Shown piece after piece: positions 43,125 to 52,944 of a stretch of DNA of 64,000 nt. The notes below the pieces were generated by a model that made no database searches, was not told the origin of the DNA, and saw only the letters and a program-made list of their open reading frames with translations. The DNA is taken from NCBI GenBank assembly GCA_964513205.1, contig CAZELP010000009.1, positions 1-64,000 on the forward strand, given 5' to 3'. This DNA comes from JAGVJT01 sp964513205 (GTDB lineage Bacteria > Pseudomonadota > Gammaproteobacteria > Legionellales > Legionellaceae). The stretch's first letter is position 1. Each line of letters begins with the position of its first letter. A program made the position numbers and the translations under genes.

Positions 43125-43612
43125 AAGAACGTTTAGAAAAACTCTGGCATCAGCAAACCGAAAAAGATAAGCGAATGCTCATGATTGGTGCTGTAGTAGT
43201 TTGTTTGTATCTGATTTATGCTTGTACTTATGCACCTTTGAAAAGTCATCAAAAAGCGTATCAAGAACGTTTGAAGAGTGATCGTCAAACCTTAGTATGG
43301 ATGAGAAGTGTTCAGCATTTTGCTCACACCAGAAAAAAATCAAAAGAAAAACCAAATGCATCTGAATTGTTAACTTTTATTTCACAGGCATTGCCTAAAA
43401 CACCTTTTAAAAGCTATTTGTATCAACTGCAACAAACAGGGGATAAAAATATTCAATTATCTTATGACAGCGTTCCATACAATTTCTTTTTGTCTTGGCT
43501 TTCTGATTTATCGGAAAGCCATCAATTTTCAATTGAAGAATTACGTGTTGAGGGTTTGGATAAAGTCGGGCTTGTTAAATTGGTTTTGATTTTACAGGCA
43601 TATAACGGGTAG
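43121..43612 (+). CDS. gspM: type II secretion system protein M
   Basis: 163 residues, the family's usual size. A short cytoplasmic N-terminus (KERLEKLWHQQTEKDKRM) is followed by one membrane helix (MIGAVVVCLYLIYACTY, about 21-38) and a periplasmic coiled-coil/ferredoxin-like domain. Sequence conservation in this family is weak, so identity rests on topology, length and position after gspL. Its last 38 bases overlap the convergent queC. Confidence 0.82.
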   Translation: MKERLEKLWHQQTEKDKRMLMIGAVVVCLYLIYACTYAPLKSHQKAYQERLKSDRQTLVWMRSVQHFAHTRKKSKEKPNASELLTFISQALPKTPFKSYLYQLQQTGDKNIQLSYDSVPYNFFLSWLSDLSESHQFSIEELRVEGLDKVGLVKLVLILQAYNG

Positions 43613-44264
43613 GATCGGCAATTCCAGCCTCAAAAAACCCTTTTTTTCTTAGAAAGCAACTAGCGCATTCACCGCACGCAAGTCCTTGTTCGTTGGCATT
43701 GTAGCAGGAAGTGGATTCCTCGTAATCAACACCTAGAGAAAGACCAAGCTGTATTGTTTCCGCTTTACTTAAGTTTATAAGCGGCGCCTCTATGGTGATG
43801 GGTCGACCTTCTACCGCACGCTTGAGGGCTAGATTGGCCATTTTTTGGAATGCTTCTAGATATTCGGGTCTGCAGTCTGGGTAATGCGAATAATCAATTG
43901 CGCTGGTTCCTATAAAGATAATATCCGCGTCAATTACTTCTGCGTAGCCCAGTGCAATTGAAAGTAGAATCGTATTTCTTGCTGGAACATAGGTATTGGG
44001 TATTTCATTTGACTCTTGATGCGTAGGTACCGACAAATGTTGATCGGTTAAAGAAGACCCGCCAATGTGCCCCACTGGAAGATGAACGATCTCATGGTGA
44101 ACGCCATATTTTTGTGCAATAGCGATTGCGGATTGAAGTTCTGCACAATGTTTTTGTTGGTAGTTAAAACTTAATGCAAAACACTGATAACCACGAGAAC
44201 GAGCTATGGCCAGACAAGTTGTGGAGTCAAGTCCACCCGAAAATAGGATAACGGCTTTTTTCAT
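43575..44264 (-). CDS. queC: 7-cyano-7-deazaguanine synthase
   Basis: 229 residues from the ATG at 44264, which gives the canonical beginning KKAVILFSGGLDSTTCLA with the PP-loop at residues 8-13. The ending has the four zinc cysteines (SCYN...CGECASC). It makes preQ0 from CDG with ATP and ammonia in the queuosine pathway. The longer frame to 44300 adds a 12-residue leader that other QueC proteins lack. No other que genes are nearby. Confidence 0.95.
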   Translation of the reverse strand: MKKAVILFSGGLDSTTCLAIARSRGYQCFALSFNYQQKHCAELQSAIAIAQKYGVHHEIVHLPVGHIGGSSLTDQHLSVPTHQESNEIPNTYVPARNTILLSIALGYAEVIDADIIFIGTSAIDYSHYPDCRPEYLEAFQKMANLALKRAVEGRPITIEAPLINLSKAETIQLGLSLGVDYEESTSCYNANEQGLACGECASCFLRKKGFFEAGIADPTRYMPVKSKPI

Positions 44265-44306
44265 ACTGATAATTTTAACAAATGTTTTAAAGATAGACAA
44301 TTACTA

Positions 44307-47300
44307 TCAGTGATGATTGGACAGTCTTGGCTTTGCTTCTTCTGTTTGTGAAATTTCTACTTGTTTTTCCTCAGTTGGTCGAGGTGCCATCGTTTCGCGA
44401 GATGTCTTATCTTCCTCATCTATACCTACTACGAAGTTCACTTTTTGTATTTTCTCGTTATTTTCTAGTTTTTTGCATACCTTATGACCTTCTGCAATGA
44501 TATCGTCATATCGGCTTGATTGATGAACCTCTTTGGCAAATCTTTGGCGAAATTTTTCAGATGGAAAAAGATTTTGAATGGCAATTTGATCGAGAATTCG
44601 GCCCAACTTTTGAAGGTTGGCTTGCATGGTGCGAAAATCTAATGGTTTTCCTGAAAGTCTGAGTCCAATATTTGTTGCAATTGCAGAAGAGACGATGAGT
44701 GCTGTGGGAAGAAACCCAATTGATGCTTTGATTGCTTTGTTGATCAAATTCATAAAGTTGTATCCCGTCATTTTTAAAATGGCAATCCAATCTTTTGCAA
44801 GGACCTGATCTTTGGCTCGACTTGCTGCAATTTTGTCTTCAACGTAAGGTGTTGGATTAAGCGCAAGTTGTATTTCTCGCCAAAAATAACGAAATGGATA
44901 TCCAGGATAAAAGCTCAACAATCTAGCTAAGTTATTACTTCCTTGAGAAATGTGTTTATTTCTAAAGGCTTGAAGAAAATCATCTTTTTCTATCTGACTA
45001 TAATTTGGATATGTGCCATTGGATACCTCTTCGTTGTATTGATCAAACGTACGACTTAATTCATTGTAATATTGAATTGCGTCTTTTTTATTGGCAAATG
45101 TACAGGGTGCATCTTGATCGGATAGCATTTTGATTGCTTTTTGAAGTTTTTGAAAAGAGTTTAATTTTTCAACTTTTGGAGTAAGGAGGATTTTATCCCA
45201 CTGGGTTCTTTCTGTTTTTAATGCATTTTCAATTTTTTGAGTTCTTGCCTTAATCGTAGGCACATCTTTTTCCATAAAATCTGTAACAAATGTTTGTACG
45301 TTTTCAACAACGGTTTTATCAGAAAGAGTAGGGAGTCCTGTTTTTTCCAATAATTTAGAAATTTCTTCGTTTCTTTTTTTGGGGTCTTCAATTGATAATA
45401 CATTTGATTTCTTTAACACATTGATGAGAGTTTTTTTCTCATTTTCATCCAACGAGCTTTTTTCTTTTCCATTGAGTGTCATGGAGTGCGTCAGCAAAAT
45501 GGCTTTATATCCTAAAAAACCATACTCCAAACTGGTGAGGGGAAAAAGACCTTCTTTTAGATCGGATGCTTCGCCGATCAATGAATTTAAAAATAAATTG
45601 TACCCACTTAAAACATTCACATTGCCAACATTGGCAGAAAAACGTTGGCCTAAAATAGAGAAATTATTGGGCACTGATGGAATTTGAGGAATGTATCCCA
45701 TGGCATAACCAAGACCAACAAATGCCACAAATCCAGCAATCATCTCTTCTGGATTGTTTGCCATTTTTTCCAAAATATCATTGTGTTTATCTGTTGCATT
45801 TAACAGGGCAGAAGATCCTATCGTAAAAAGCTTAAATTGTAGCAGTGCCGCTAAAGAACCATGAAATGCACCAGAGCCACCTGTCATAGGGCCTGAGTAT
45901 CCAGTAAATGCTTTTGCAATACCGGATTGGATTAATTTAAAATACCCAGGTGCACCGTGCATCCATGCAAGCGCTCCAATTGGCGCAAAATTTGAACCAA
46001 AAGTTGCCACAGACATCAAAAAGAAAAAGGTTGCAGGACCTGGATGATGTTCAGCTAAATGGTGTATGACATCCTCGTTTAAGAGATACATCACTTCGTT
46101 GATCACTCTTGCTGGAGATTCGGCACTATAATCAATTTGTCTTTTTACTCCCGGAAATCGAAGAGACTTTTCTTTTGGATCGGTTTTACTTCGCTGAATC
46201 AACTCTTCAATGATGGGTTTTAAACGATCATATTCCTGCTGATATCGTTCAAATACAACGGCATCACTGGGTGATTTCTTAAACATCCTCGTAGGATAAG
46301 TAATGGCGCTTACCGCACTAAGTCCTATTGTTCCTAGTGCTTGATAACCTAAATGGAAACCAAGGCGTGCAAAATTAAGCACATTTTCAGATCGGGTAAC
46401 TGCTTTTGCGAGATTCACGATCAGACTTTCATTTTTTATTTGATTGAAAGCATCTAGCATAGATTGATGTTCGTTTTGTTCTGGTTTTCCATGTTGATCG
46501 AGTCTTTTGTATTGATTATTCCAAAGACGTTTGACGGCCATTAGCGGAGAAATTCGCTCGCGAAACTGATTGATTTTGGATATTGCGATGTCAAAAAAAT
46601 TACCTTTAGGATCTTGAATAAACGGCGATAAAATCACTCTGGGTAATGTTAAAAAAATTGCAACCAGTGGGATTTGAACAGCGGTCAATGTGATTTCTGT
46701 AAGAGGCGCTAGTGTATAGAGAGCAACGAAAATAGATGCTCTTTTCCCTGCGTAAATGAATAGTTGTGTCCATGTTTTAGGTAGGGTTGATAAGCTGCGT
46801 TGGCTTAATGGTGTTTCTGATATGAGGCAAATTATTTTATCTAAATCTGAGGCAGAATTTCCTTTCATAAAAGGAAGAATTGAAAAAAAACCTTCTTCAG
46901 GCAATTCTTCATCGCTGTTTTCGTATGCAGTTTGAGTATTCACATATCGTGCGCCATAAACACTGGAGTGACGCAATCGAAGCGCAGAGCGTGCGTCGAT
47001 AAATGCCGATGTAATTTCGTTTTTTTGATAGTACAGATCAAGTAGATATCGACTTTGAAGAACACTGGTTATATTGACAGCTGCATTGCTAATCAATTGA
47101 GTTTGAGCACCGATAAAACTGCCTAATGATTGAGTTTGACTTTGATCTTGAGCTGAAAGAAGAAAGAACGCATTTTTTTTGTTTTTTGATAGAAATTCTG
47201 TATTTTTTTGTATGAGATTGTTTTTGAGTGTTTCGATGTCTTTTTTTATTACTGCTTTTTGTGATTCGTTTAAATCCGTGTGCGCGAGTATTTCATCAAA

Positions 47301-47741
47301 GTCTTGTTCTAGATTTTCGAGTTGTGCTGTGTACTCTTCAACCATATTTTTAATGGTATCGGCATCTGTTTCGCTGTTGATGTAGCGCGATAGTTTTTCT
47401 AAGTGAGTGGTTGTTTTTGATTCGAGTCTATCTAAAAAAACAGAAGTAATGACCGAAGGAATGTTTTCATTAGATTCACCATGTCGCTGATGTTCTGCGG
47501 TTTCAATGGCTGTTTCACCGCGAGCCTTGGCAAAAGCGTTTTTCAAAATATCGATAGAACTACTATTTTGAAAATTTATGTTGGGATCGGCCAACATCTT
47601 TCGAACTTTATTATATTCACTTTGGGTAAGTTGAATGCCGATATCACAGATTTTGCCCGAATCATCTGTCTCTATAACCCAGCTTTTTCCTTTTATTTCG
47701 TAAACTTTAATCGCCATTGACCACTCAAAAAAATGACTCAT
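44307..47741 (-). CDS. large membrane/coiled-coil protein, unknown
   Basis: 1144 residues (or 1136 from the second ATG at 47717). An N-terminal beta-rich piece (KVYEIKGKSWVIETDD) is followed by a coiled coil at about 100-180 (KNMVEEYTAQLENLEQDFDE). Several hydrophobic stretches are spread through the middle and end (about 335-375, 465-485, 575-600, 1040-1060), among them IFVALYTLAPLTEITLTAVQ and FFFLMSVATFG. The tail is hydrophilic with EEKQVEISQTEEAKPR. No family recognised. Size and topology would fit a membrane-inserting secreted protein of an intracellular bacterium, but there is no proof. It ends 42 bases before queC. Confidence 0.7.
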   Translation of the reverse strand: MSHFFEWSMAIKVYEIKGKSWVIETDDSGKICDIGIQLTQSEYNKVRKMLADPNINFQNSSSIDILKNAFAKARGETAIETAEHQRHGESNENIPSVITSVFLDRLESKTTTHLEKLSRYINSETDADTIKNMVEEYTAQLENLEQDFDEILAHTDLNESQKAVIKKDIETLKNNLIQKNTEFLSKNKKNAFFLLSAQDQSQTQSLGSFIGAQTQLISNAAVNITSVLQSRYLLDLYYQKNEITSAFIDARSALRLRHSSVYGARYVNTQTAYENSDEELPEEGFFSILPFMKGNSASDLDKIICLISETPLSQRSLSTLPKTWTQLFIYAGKRASIFVALYTLAPLTEITLTAVQIPLVAIFLTLPRVILSPFIQDPKGNFFDIAISKINQFRERISPLMAVKRLWNNQYKRLDQHGKPEQNEHQSMLDAFNQIKNESLIVNLAKAVTRSENVLNFARLGFHLGYQALGTIGLSAVSAITYPTRMFKKSPSDAVVFERYQQEYDRLKPIIEELIQRSKTDPKEKSLRFPGVKRQIDYSAESPARVINEVMYLLNEDVIHHLAEHHPGPATFFFLMSVATFGSNFAPIGALAWMHGAPGYFKLIQSGIAKAFTGYSGPMTGGSGAFHGSLAALLQFKLFTIGSSALLNATDKHNDILEKMANNPEEMIAGFVAFVGLGYAMGYIPQIPSVPNNFSILGQRFSANVGNVNVLSGYNLFLNSLIGEASDLKEGLFPLTSLEYGFLGYKAILLTHSMTLNGKEKSSLDENEKKTLINVLKKSNVLSIEDPKKRNEEISKLLEKTGLPTLSDKTVVENVQTFVTDFMEKDVPTIKARTQKIENALKTERTQWDKILLTPKVEKLNSFQKLQKAIKMLSDQDAPCTFANKKDAIQYYNELSRTFDQYNEEVSNGTYPNYSQIEKDDFLQAFRNKHISQGSNNLARLLSFYPGYPFRYFWREIQLALNPTPYVEDKIAASRAKDQVLAKDWIAILKMTGYNFMNLINKAIKASIGFLPTALIVSSAIATNIGLRLSGKPLDFRTMQANLQKLGRILDQIAIQNLFPSEKFRQRFAKEVHQSSRYDDIIAEGHKVCKKLENNEKIQKVNFVVGIDEEDKTSRETMAPRPTEEKQVEISQTEEAKPRLSNHH

Positions 47742-47788
47742 ATCTAATTAAATAGATCAATATTGAGTCTTTATCAAGTGAGTGAGGG

Positions 47789-48796
47789 TTACTGTCCGGT
47801 TAGTCGAGCTATTTCTTTGGCGTAATAAGTGATAATTAAATCTGCGCCTGCGCGATGAATTGCGATAAGACTTTCGAGAAAGGCATCTTGCTCGTTAAAT
47901 AGTCCATTTTTAGCACCTTGTTTGAGCATGGAGTACTCTCCGCTGACCTGGTAAGCGCATAAAGGAATTTGAGGGAAAGTCGATTTTAAACGATAGATAA
48001 TGTCCAAATAGTTCATGGCAGGTTTTACCATCAGAAGATCAGCACCTTCTTCGATGTCTAGTGCCGCTTCTCTGAGTGCCTCGTTTGCATTGCCAAAGTC
48101 CATTTGATACGTTTTTCTGTCACCAAACTGTGGTGCTCCTTGTGCGGCTTCTCGAAAAGGACCATAAAAATAAGAACTGTATTTTACTGCGTAACTTAAA
48201 ATAGAAACATCATAGTATTGATGTTGGTCAAGTGCTTGTCGAATGGCCGCAACCATGCCGTCGGTCATGCTACTTGGTGCAACCCAATCTACTCCTGCGT
48301 CTGCAAAACTAACAGCCTGACGAGCGAGTTGCGCTAGTGTTTCATCATTATCAATACGGGTGTTGTTTAGAATTCCACAATGTCCGTGTGTTGTGTATTC
48401 ACACAAACAAACATCAGCAATGCACGTTAAGTGTGGATGTGTTTTTTTGGTTAAACGAATGGCTTTTTGAATAATGCCATCGCTTGAAAGGGATGCACTT
48501 CCTTGCTCATCTTTATGTGCTGGTAGCCCGAAAAAAAGAACACTTTTGATACCCAATTTAGAAATGACATCCAGTTCTTGTTCAAGTGCATCGAGTGGAA
48601 TCTGAAAAACGCCAGGCATGCTTCGAATTTCTTGTGGCTTTTGATGTATCTCGCTCACAAAAATCGGAGCGATTAATTTTGAAATATCAAGACGAGTTTC
48701 TTTTAGCATTTCTCGAATGCTTGGCGTGGTTCTGAGACGTTTGGGGCGCTTCACTGGAGTTCGCATGAGTTCACTCTTTTTAACTGATTGATGCAT
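47789..48796 (-). CDS. hemB: delta-aminolevulinic acid dehydratase (porphobilinogen synthase)
   Basis: 335 residues, standard. It condenses two aminolevulinates to porphobilinogen in haem synthesis. The zinc-type motif CLCEYTTHGHCG is present, so this is a zinc enzyme. The two active lysines are in VKYSSYFYGPF and MVKPAMNYLD. A second in-frame ATG follows at residue 11, so the first ten residues are uncertain. Nine bases downstream of mutS on the same strand, so probably co-transcribed. Confidence 0.96.
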   Translation of the reverse strand: MHQSVKKSELMRTPVKRPKRLRTTPSIREMLKETRLDISKLIAPIFVSEIHQKPQEIRSMPGVFQIPLDALEQELDVISKLGIKSVLFFGLPAHKDEQGSASLSSDGIIQKAIRLTKKTHPHLTCIADVCLCEYTTHGHCGILNNTRIDNDETLAQLARQAVSFADAGVDWVAPSSMTDGMVAAIRQALDQHQYYDVSILSYAVKYSSYFYGPFREAAQGAPQFGDRKTYQMDFGNANEALREAALDIEEGADLLMVKPAMNYLDIIYRLKSTFPQIPLCAYQVSGEYSMLKQGAKNGLFNEQDAFLESLIAIHRAGADLIITYYAKEIARLTGQ

Positions 48797-48805
48797 ATCA
48801 TAATC

Positions 48806-51337
48806 TTATTGTGTCGCCAAGTCATGTAGATGATAAAGATAGGTCAGTGCCTCTCGTGCACTCAATGTGTCGGGGTGAATTTTTTGAATGGCTTTTTTGA
48901 GAGCGTCATCTTCTTTGGATTGAACGGTTGGAAGAGGAGGGGCCGCAAATTTTTCATCAGAAATATTTTGTAAATAGTGCTTTGCTTCTGCAATCACTTT
49001 TTCCGGAACCCCTGCTAATGTGGCCACTTCTAGACCATAACTTTTTTGAGCCGCCCCAGGGATGACATGATAAAGAAAAATTAATTGTCCTTCATGAACA
49101 GATGCCTCTAGATGATAATTTTGAATAGACGCACACTGTTCAGATAAATGCGTTAACTCAAAATAATGCGTTGAAAATAAAGTGTATGATTGAATCTGAT
49201 TGGCTAAATGTACACAACAGGCGTGTGCCAATGCCATGCCATCATAAGTGCTTGTTCCTCTGCCAATTTCATCAATTAATACCAAACTTTGAGAGGTTGC
49301 TTGTCTTAAAATATGAGCCATTTCGGTCATTTCGACCATAAATGTTGAGCGATTAAGAGCCAAATCATCATTGGCGCCAATTCGTGTGAATATTTGATCG
49401 ATAGGACCTATTTTTACGTGTTTTGCGGGCGTAAAACTTCCAATATAGGTCAACAAGACAATGAGCGCTGTTTGACGCATGTAAGTTGATTTCCCTCCCA
49501 TATTAGGGCCTGTAATTAAGCGAACATGAGCTCCTGGCGCAAGAGATAAATCATTGGCAATAAAATGCGGCTTTAGCGTTTCAATAATGGGATGTCGACC
49601 CTCTTGAATTTCTATTCCTGGGTGCTCACTGAGGAGCGGTCTGCTCCAATTTAAACTTTCAGCGCGCTCAGAAAGGGTGTTTAATACGTCAAAATGAGCA
49701 AGAGCCTTTCCAATTTCAGTTAAAGGCGGCAGGGATGTTAACAGGACATCCAGTAAGTGCTCATACAACCATTTTTCGCGAGCCAAGGCTTTTGACTCAG
49801 CAGATAATACTTGTTCTTCAAATGCCTTTAGTTCTGGAGTGGTATAACGCTCACTCGATTTTAAAGTTTGCTTTCGTTGGTAGTATGCTGGAAGCGAGGC
49901 ATTGAGCGATTGACCTTTTGAAAGCTCGATATAAAATCCATGCACTCGATTAAAACCAAATTTCAAACTAGAAAGACCGGTTTTTTGTTTTTCAATTTGT
50001 TCCAATTTTTCAAGCTCTTGCGTTGCATTTTGGCTTAAGGCACGCAGAGCATCAAGCTCTTCATCAAAGCCCTCTGCAATCACACCTCCATCACGAATTA
50101 GAACAGGAGGATTTTCAACCAGCGCCGTATTTAAAAGCTCAAAAAGTTCTGGCTGAGGCACGAGGCTATTTCGAATCTCTTGAAGTAAGGGGGTTGAGAG
50201 ATAAGCAGAAAGAATATTTTGAATTTCTGGAATGACTCCAATTGTTTCCCGTAAACGAATCAAATCTCGAGGTCTCGCTGATTTTAAAGCCACTCTCGTC
50301 AAGATACGCTCAATATCGCCCGTTTGTTTGAGGAGCTCAGTCTGTGTGCTCATTTTTTGATGGGCAATGAGTGTGGAGATGGCTTCTTGGCGTTCATGTA
50401 AAACATGATGTTGACGAATTGGCTTTGCAAGCCATCGTTTTAAAAGACGACTCCCCATTGCAGTAGCCGTATGATCAAGCAGTTCAATCAGTGTGTACGC
50501 TGTTGTGCCTCGATGATTTTCAAACAGTTCGAGATGTTTTTGAGTCGCTGCATCAATATGCAAGTAAAATTCTTGTTTTTCTAAATCCAGGGTTGTTAAA
50601 TGCGGAAGCGCACTGCGAGCCGTGATTTCAAGATAAGCGAGTAATGCGCCTGCTGCAGAAAACGAGGCGATATACGTATTTTCGCCAAATGCGTGTAGAT
50701 CAACAACTTTAAATTGTTCTTTAAGACGAACTTTTGCGCGATTCAAATCAAAGTCCCAAGCAGGTCTTTCATGAGTCAGATGGATGGCTTCTGTTTCAAG
50801 ATGAGTGCCTTGCTTTATTAGTATTTCAGCTGGTTTTAAGCGATTTAATTCGGCTTCAAGTTCGAGCTGGCTTTTTAATTCCAGTAAAAAAAATCGTCCT
50901 GTACTGAGCTCGACGCCCGCAAGTCCGATGCGATTTTTTTGTCGTTCAATCGCAAGCAAAAGATTGTCTTGTTTGGCATCAAGAAGCGCTTCATCCGTTA
51001 CTGTTCCTGGTGTGAGGATGCGTGTGATTTTACGTTCCATTGGCCCTTTTGATGAGACTTCGCCTATTTGTTCACAAATCACAACTGATTCATTCTTTTT
51101 CAATAAACGTGCAATATAAGTTTCTACTGCATGATAAGGAACGCCCGCCATAGGAATGGGTGCACCGGCAGATTGTCCTCGATGAGTGAGCGTGAGATCG
51201 AGAAGATTTGCTGCTCGCTTTGCATCGTCAAAAAACAACTCATAAAAATCACCCATTCGATACAACAATAATTTGTCTGGATGCTCAGACTTGACGCTTA
51301 AATAATGCTGTATCATGGGGGTGTGTGCAGTGGACAT
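48806..51337 (-). CDS. mutS: DNA mismatch repair protein MutS
   Basis: About 843 residues. The N-terminal mismatch-reading domain has GDFYELF (Phe-x-Glu), and the ATPase has Walker A GPNMGGKSTYMRQ, LVLIDEIGRGTSTYDG and the STHYFELT motif. The ATG at 51337 (MSTAHTPM) is preferred to the TTG at 51352, which has no ribosome site. Recognises mispairs and small loops, acting with MutL (not in the window). Transcribed with hemB. Confidence 0.97.
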   Translation of the reverse strand: MSTAHTPMIQHYLSVKSEHPDKLLLYRMGDFYELFFDDAKRAANLLDLTLTHRGQSAGAPIPMAGVPYHAVETYIARLLKKNESVVICEQIGEVSSKGPMERKITRILTPGTVTDEALLDAKQDNLLLAIERQKNRIGLAGVELSTGRFFLLELKSQLELEAELNRLKPAEILIKQGTHLETEAIHLTHERPAWDFDLNRAKVRLKEQFKVVDLHAFGENTYIASFSAAGALLAYLEITARSALPHLTTLDLEKQEFYLHIDAATQKHLELFENHRGTTAYTLIELLDHTATAMGSRLLKRWLAKPIRQHHVLHERQEAISTLIAHQKMSTQTELLKQTGDIERILTRVALKSARPRDLIRLRETIGVIPEIQNILSAYLSTPLLQEIRNSLVPQPELFELLNTALVENPPVLIRDGGVIAEGFDEELDALRALSQNATQELEKLEQIEKQKTGLSSLKFGFNRVHGFYIELSKGQSLNASLPAYYQRKQTLKSSERYTTPELKAFEEQVLSAESKALAREKWLYEHLLDVLLTSLPPLTEIGKALAHFDVLNTLSERAESLNWSRPLLSEHPGIEIQEGRHPIIETLKPHFIANDLSLAPGAHVRLITGPNMGGKSTYMRQTALIVLLTYIGSFTPAKHVKIGPIDQIFTRIGANDDLALNRSTFMVEMTEMAHILRQATSQSLVLIDEIGRGTSTYDGMALAHACCVHLANQIQSYTLFSTHYFELTHLSEQCASIQNYHLEASVHEGQLIFLYHVIPGAAQKSYGLEVATLAGVPEKVIAEAKHYLQNISDEKFAAPPLPTVQSKEDDALKKAIQKIHPDTLSAREALTYLYHLHDLATQ

Positions 51338-51409
51338 GAGTAAAAAATGCAATAAAAGATGGCGTTGATCTTAGCAAATGTCATGGATGATTGGAATTTT
51401 TTGTTTATA

Positions 51410-51439
51410 TTGATTATGACACTAGTTTTTTGATATAAC
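51410..51439 (+). promoter_or_regulatory. sigma-70-like promoter of the small secreted protein
   Basis: TTGATT (51410-51415) and TATAAC (51434-51439), 18 bases apart, 55 bases before the ATG at 51494. Confidence 0.45.
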
Positions 51440-51493
51440 TGGAAAATAGTTTGTGTTTTAAAAATACGGACTCATCGAAATGGAGGATAGGCC

Positions 51494-51859
51494 ATGCGTT
51501 TCATCAAAAAAAATGTGCTTTTTTTTACTGGTGTGATAATAAGTGGTATTTTATCTTCTCAACTTGTATTTTCAGCACCTAAAGATCCTGCTTCAACAGC
51601 TGAAAATTGTCGCCAAATCGCGCTAAAATTAGATTGGCTGTCGCGTTATCAAGATCGTCCAGCCTGCACTAGAAATTTAGATGGTCTTCAAACCTACATT
51701 GCCAGTCAATACATTCTTGATAAACGATACAACGAAGCAGAGGCAATATTAAGAACGGTTGTGTATCAAATCAATTTTGCAATTGACACGATGTGCTATG
51801 GGCAGGATGACATGAGAAGCTTGGCTCAGTCTCTTTCTAAAATTATTGATACGTTATGA
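51494..51859 (+). CDS. small secreted hypothetical protein
   Basis: 121 residues behind a clear GGAGG. The signal peptide is strong (KKNVLFFTGVIISG, cut near VFS-AP at about 27). The mature part is helical, with three cysteines (NCRQ, RPACTRN, DTMCYGQ) and YNEAEAILRTVVYQINFA, which looks like one TPR-like hairpin. Family unknown. Probably periplasmic. Twenty bases from the convergent HPr-kinase-like gene. Confidence 0.72.
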   Translation: MRFIKKNVLFFTGVIISGILSSQLVFSAPKDPASTAENCRQIALKLDWLSRYQDRPACTRNLDGLQTYIASQYILDKRYNEAEAILRTVVYQINFAIDTMCYGQDDMRSLAQSLSKIIDTL

Positions 51860-51879
51860 TGGTTGTGGAGACTAGGACG

Positions 51880-52809
51880 TTACTGCAGTCCTTTTTCTTT
51901 TAAATCATGTTCGATTAAATCCACCAAGCAAGACACTTCGATCGTCCTTTTAGGTCTTGAAAGGGAAACAAGAGAGACGTGTTTTGCAATTTGACTGGAT
52001 TGTCGATGATGATGCATCAATTTATTTAATCCTTTGAGGTAATGTTTGCGATAAATATTTTGATATAAAATGTCCAGTTTTTTAAGACCAAGAATGTCTT
52101 CTTTTTGATAAGCGTGGTCGCTTGCTGTCAAAAAGTAAATGGCACGTATGGGAAGTGCTTGTGTTTGGTATTGTTCACGTAGCGGAATGGCAAATTTATC
52201 TATTTTAGGTCTCACACGTCTTAAATGCTCCGTATCAATAGAAAGATGCGTGGCTGAGTCTTGCCAAAGCTTAATTTGAGGGAAGCTCGGATAAACCTTG
52301 AGTGTTGCATCAATGGCGCAGACATCATCCGCAAGAATAGGGTAACCTTTTTTAAAAAAAGCACCGCACAAGGTCGATTTTCCAGCACCCGAATCGCCTA
52401 CAATTGAAATACACGCATCACCAATCTGAATGGCATTGCCGTGAAGAACAAAATAATCACGCTGCATTAATAAAGCACCCATACAAGATCCTAATACAAA
52501 CAGTCGAACAGATGCGAGATCGATATTTTGTTCTGGTTGAATACGGATATGGCATCCGTCAGAGATTAAAAAGGTGGCGACATCTTTTATTTTAAGCCAA
52601 AATGAATTTTCTTTTGCTTGCCAATAAGGATGAATGGCACTGGGTGCGTCCAATCCGTTGTCTAAATTTTCCGCATAATCGATGGTGACATCTGGTTTTT
52701 GTATTGGAGTTGAAGCCAAGCACAACTCAGGAAAAAAAATGGGGCTTCGTATGTTTAGGCCAAAAGCGGTGTAATGGTAGTCTTCCGTTGACATTGCCGA
52801 CTTCATCAT
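51880..52809 (-). CDS. HPr-kinase-like protein
   Basis: 309 residues. The C-terminal half resembles the HprK-type P-loop fold: LHGNAIQIG leads into VGDSGAGKSTLCGAFF (Walker A, about residue 148), then ILADDVCAID. The bifunctional HPr kinase/phosphorylase N-terminal domain and its C-terminal signature are lacking, so it is not a true HprK. Similar stand-alone kinases occur in lasso-peptide and other modification clusters and phosphorylate Ser on small proteins, but no such precursor is obvious nearby. Function uncertain. Confidence 0.72.
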   Translation of the reverse strand: MMKSAMSTEDYHYTAFGLNIRSPIFFPELCLASTPIQKPDVTIDYAENLDNGLDAPSAIHPYWQAKENSFWLKIKDVATFLISDGCHIRIQPEQNIDLASVRLFVLGSCMGALLMQRDYFVLHGNAIQIGDACISIVGDSGAGKSTLCGAFFKKGYPILADDVCAIDATLKVYPSFPQIKLWQDSATHLSIDTEHLRRVRPKIDKFAIPLREQYQTQALPIRAIYFLTASDHAYQKEDILGLKKLDILYQNIYRKHYLKGLNKLMHHHRQSSQIAKHVSLVSLSRPKRTIEVSCLVDLIEHDLKEKGLQ

Positions 52810-52884
52810 GAATTATTTCTTCGAGATGATAACAAACCGGCTCTAGGCCTACAAGACTGTCAGACCTTAAACTTATCTATCGGA

Positions 52885-52913
52885 TTGTGACAAAACCAAC
52901 AAAACGTTATACT
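52885..52913 (+). promoter_or_regulatory. sigma-70-like promoter of fabV
   Basis: TTGTGA (52885-52890) and TATACT (52908-52913) with the ideal 17-base spacer, 31 bases before the fabV ATG. Confidence 0.65.
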
Positions 52914-52944
52914 GCCAACAATATAAATATTGAGTGAAATAACC

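Noticed and set aside
35878..52809. Asparagine-synthase-like and HprK-like genes as a lasso-peptide cluster
   Set aside because: They are 14 kb apart, with housekeeping genes between, and no transglutaminase-like B protein or precursor peptide was seen.
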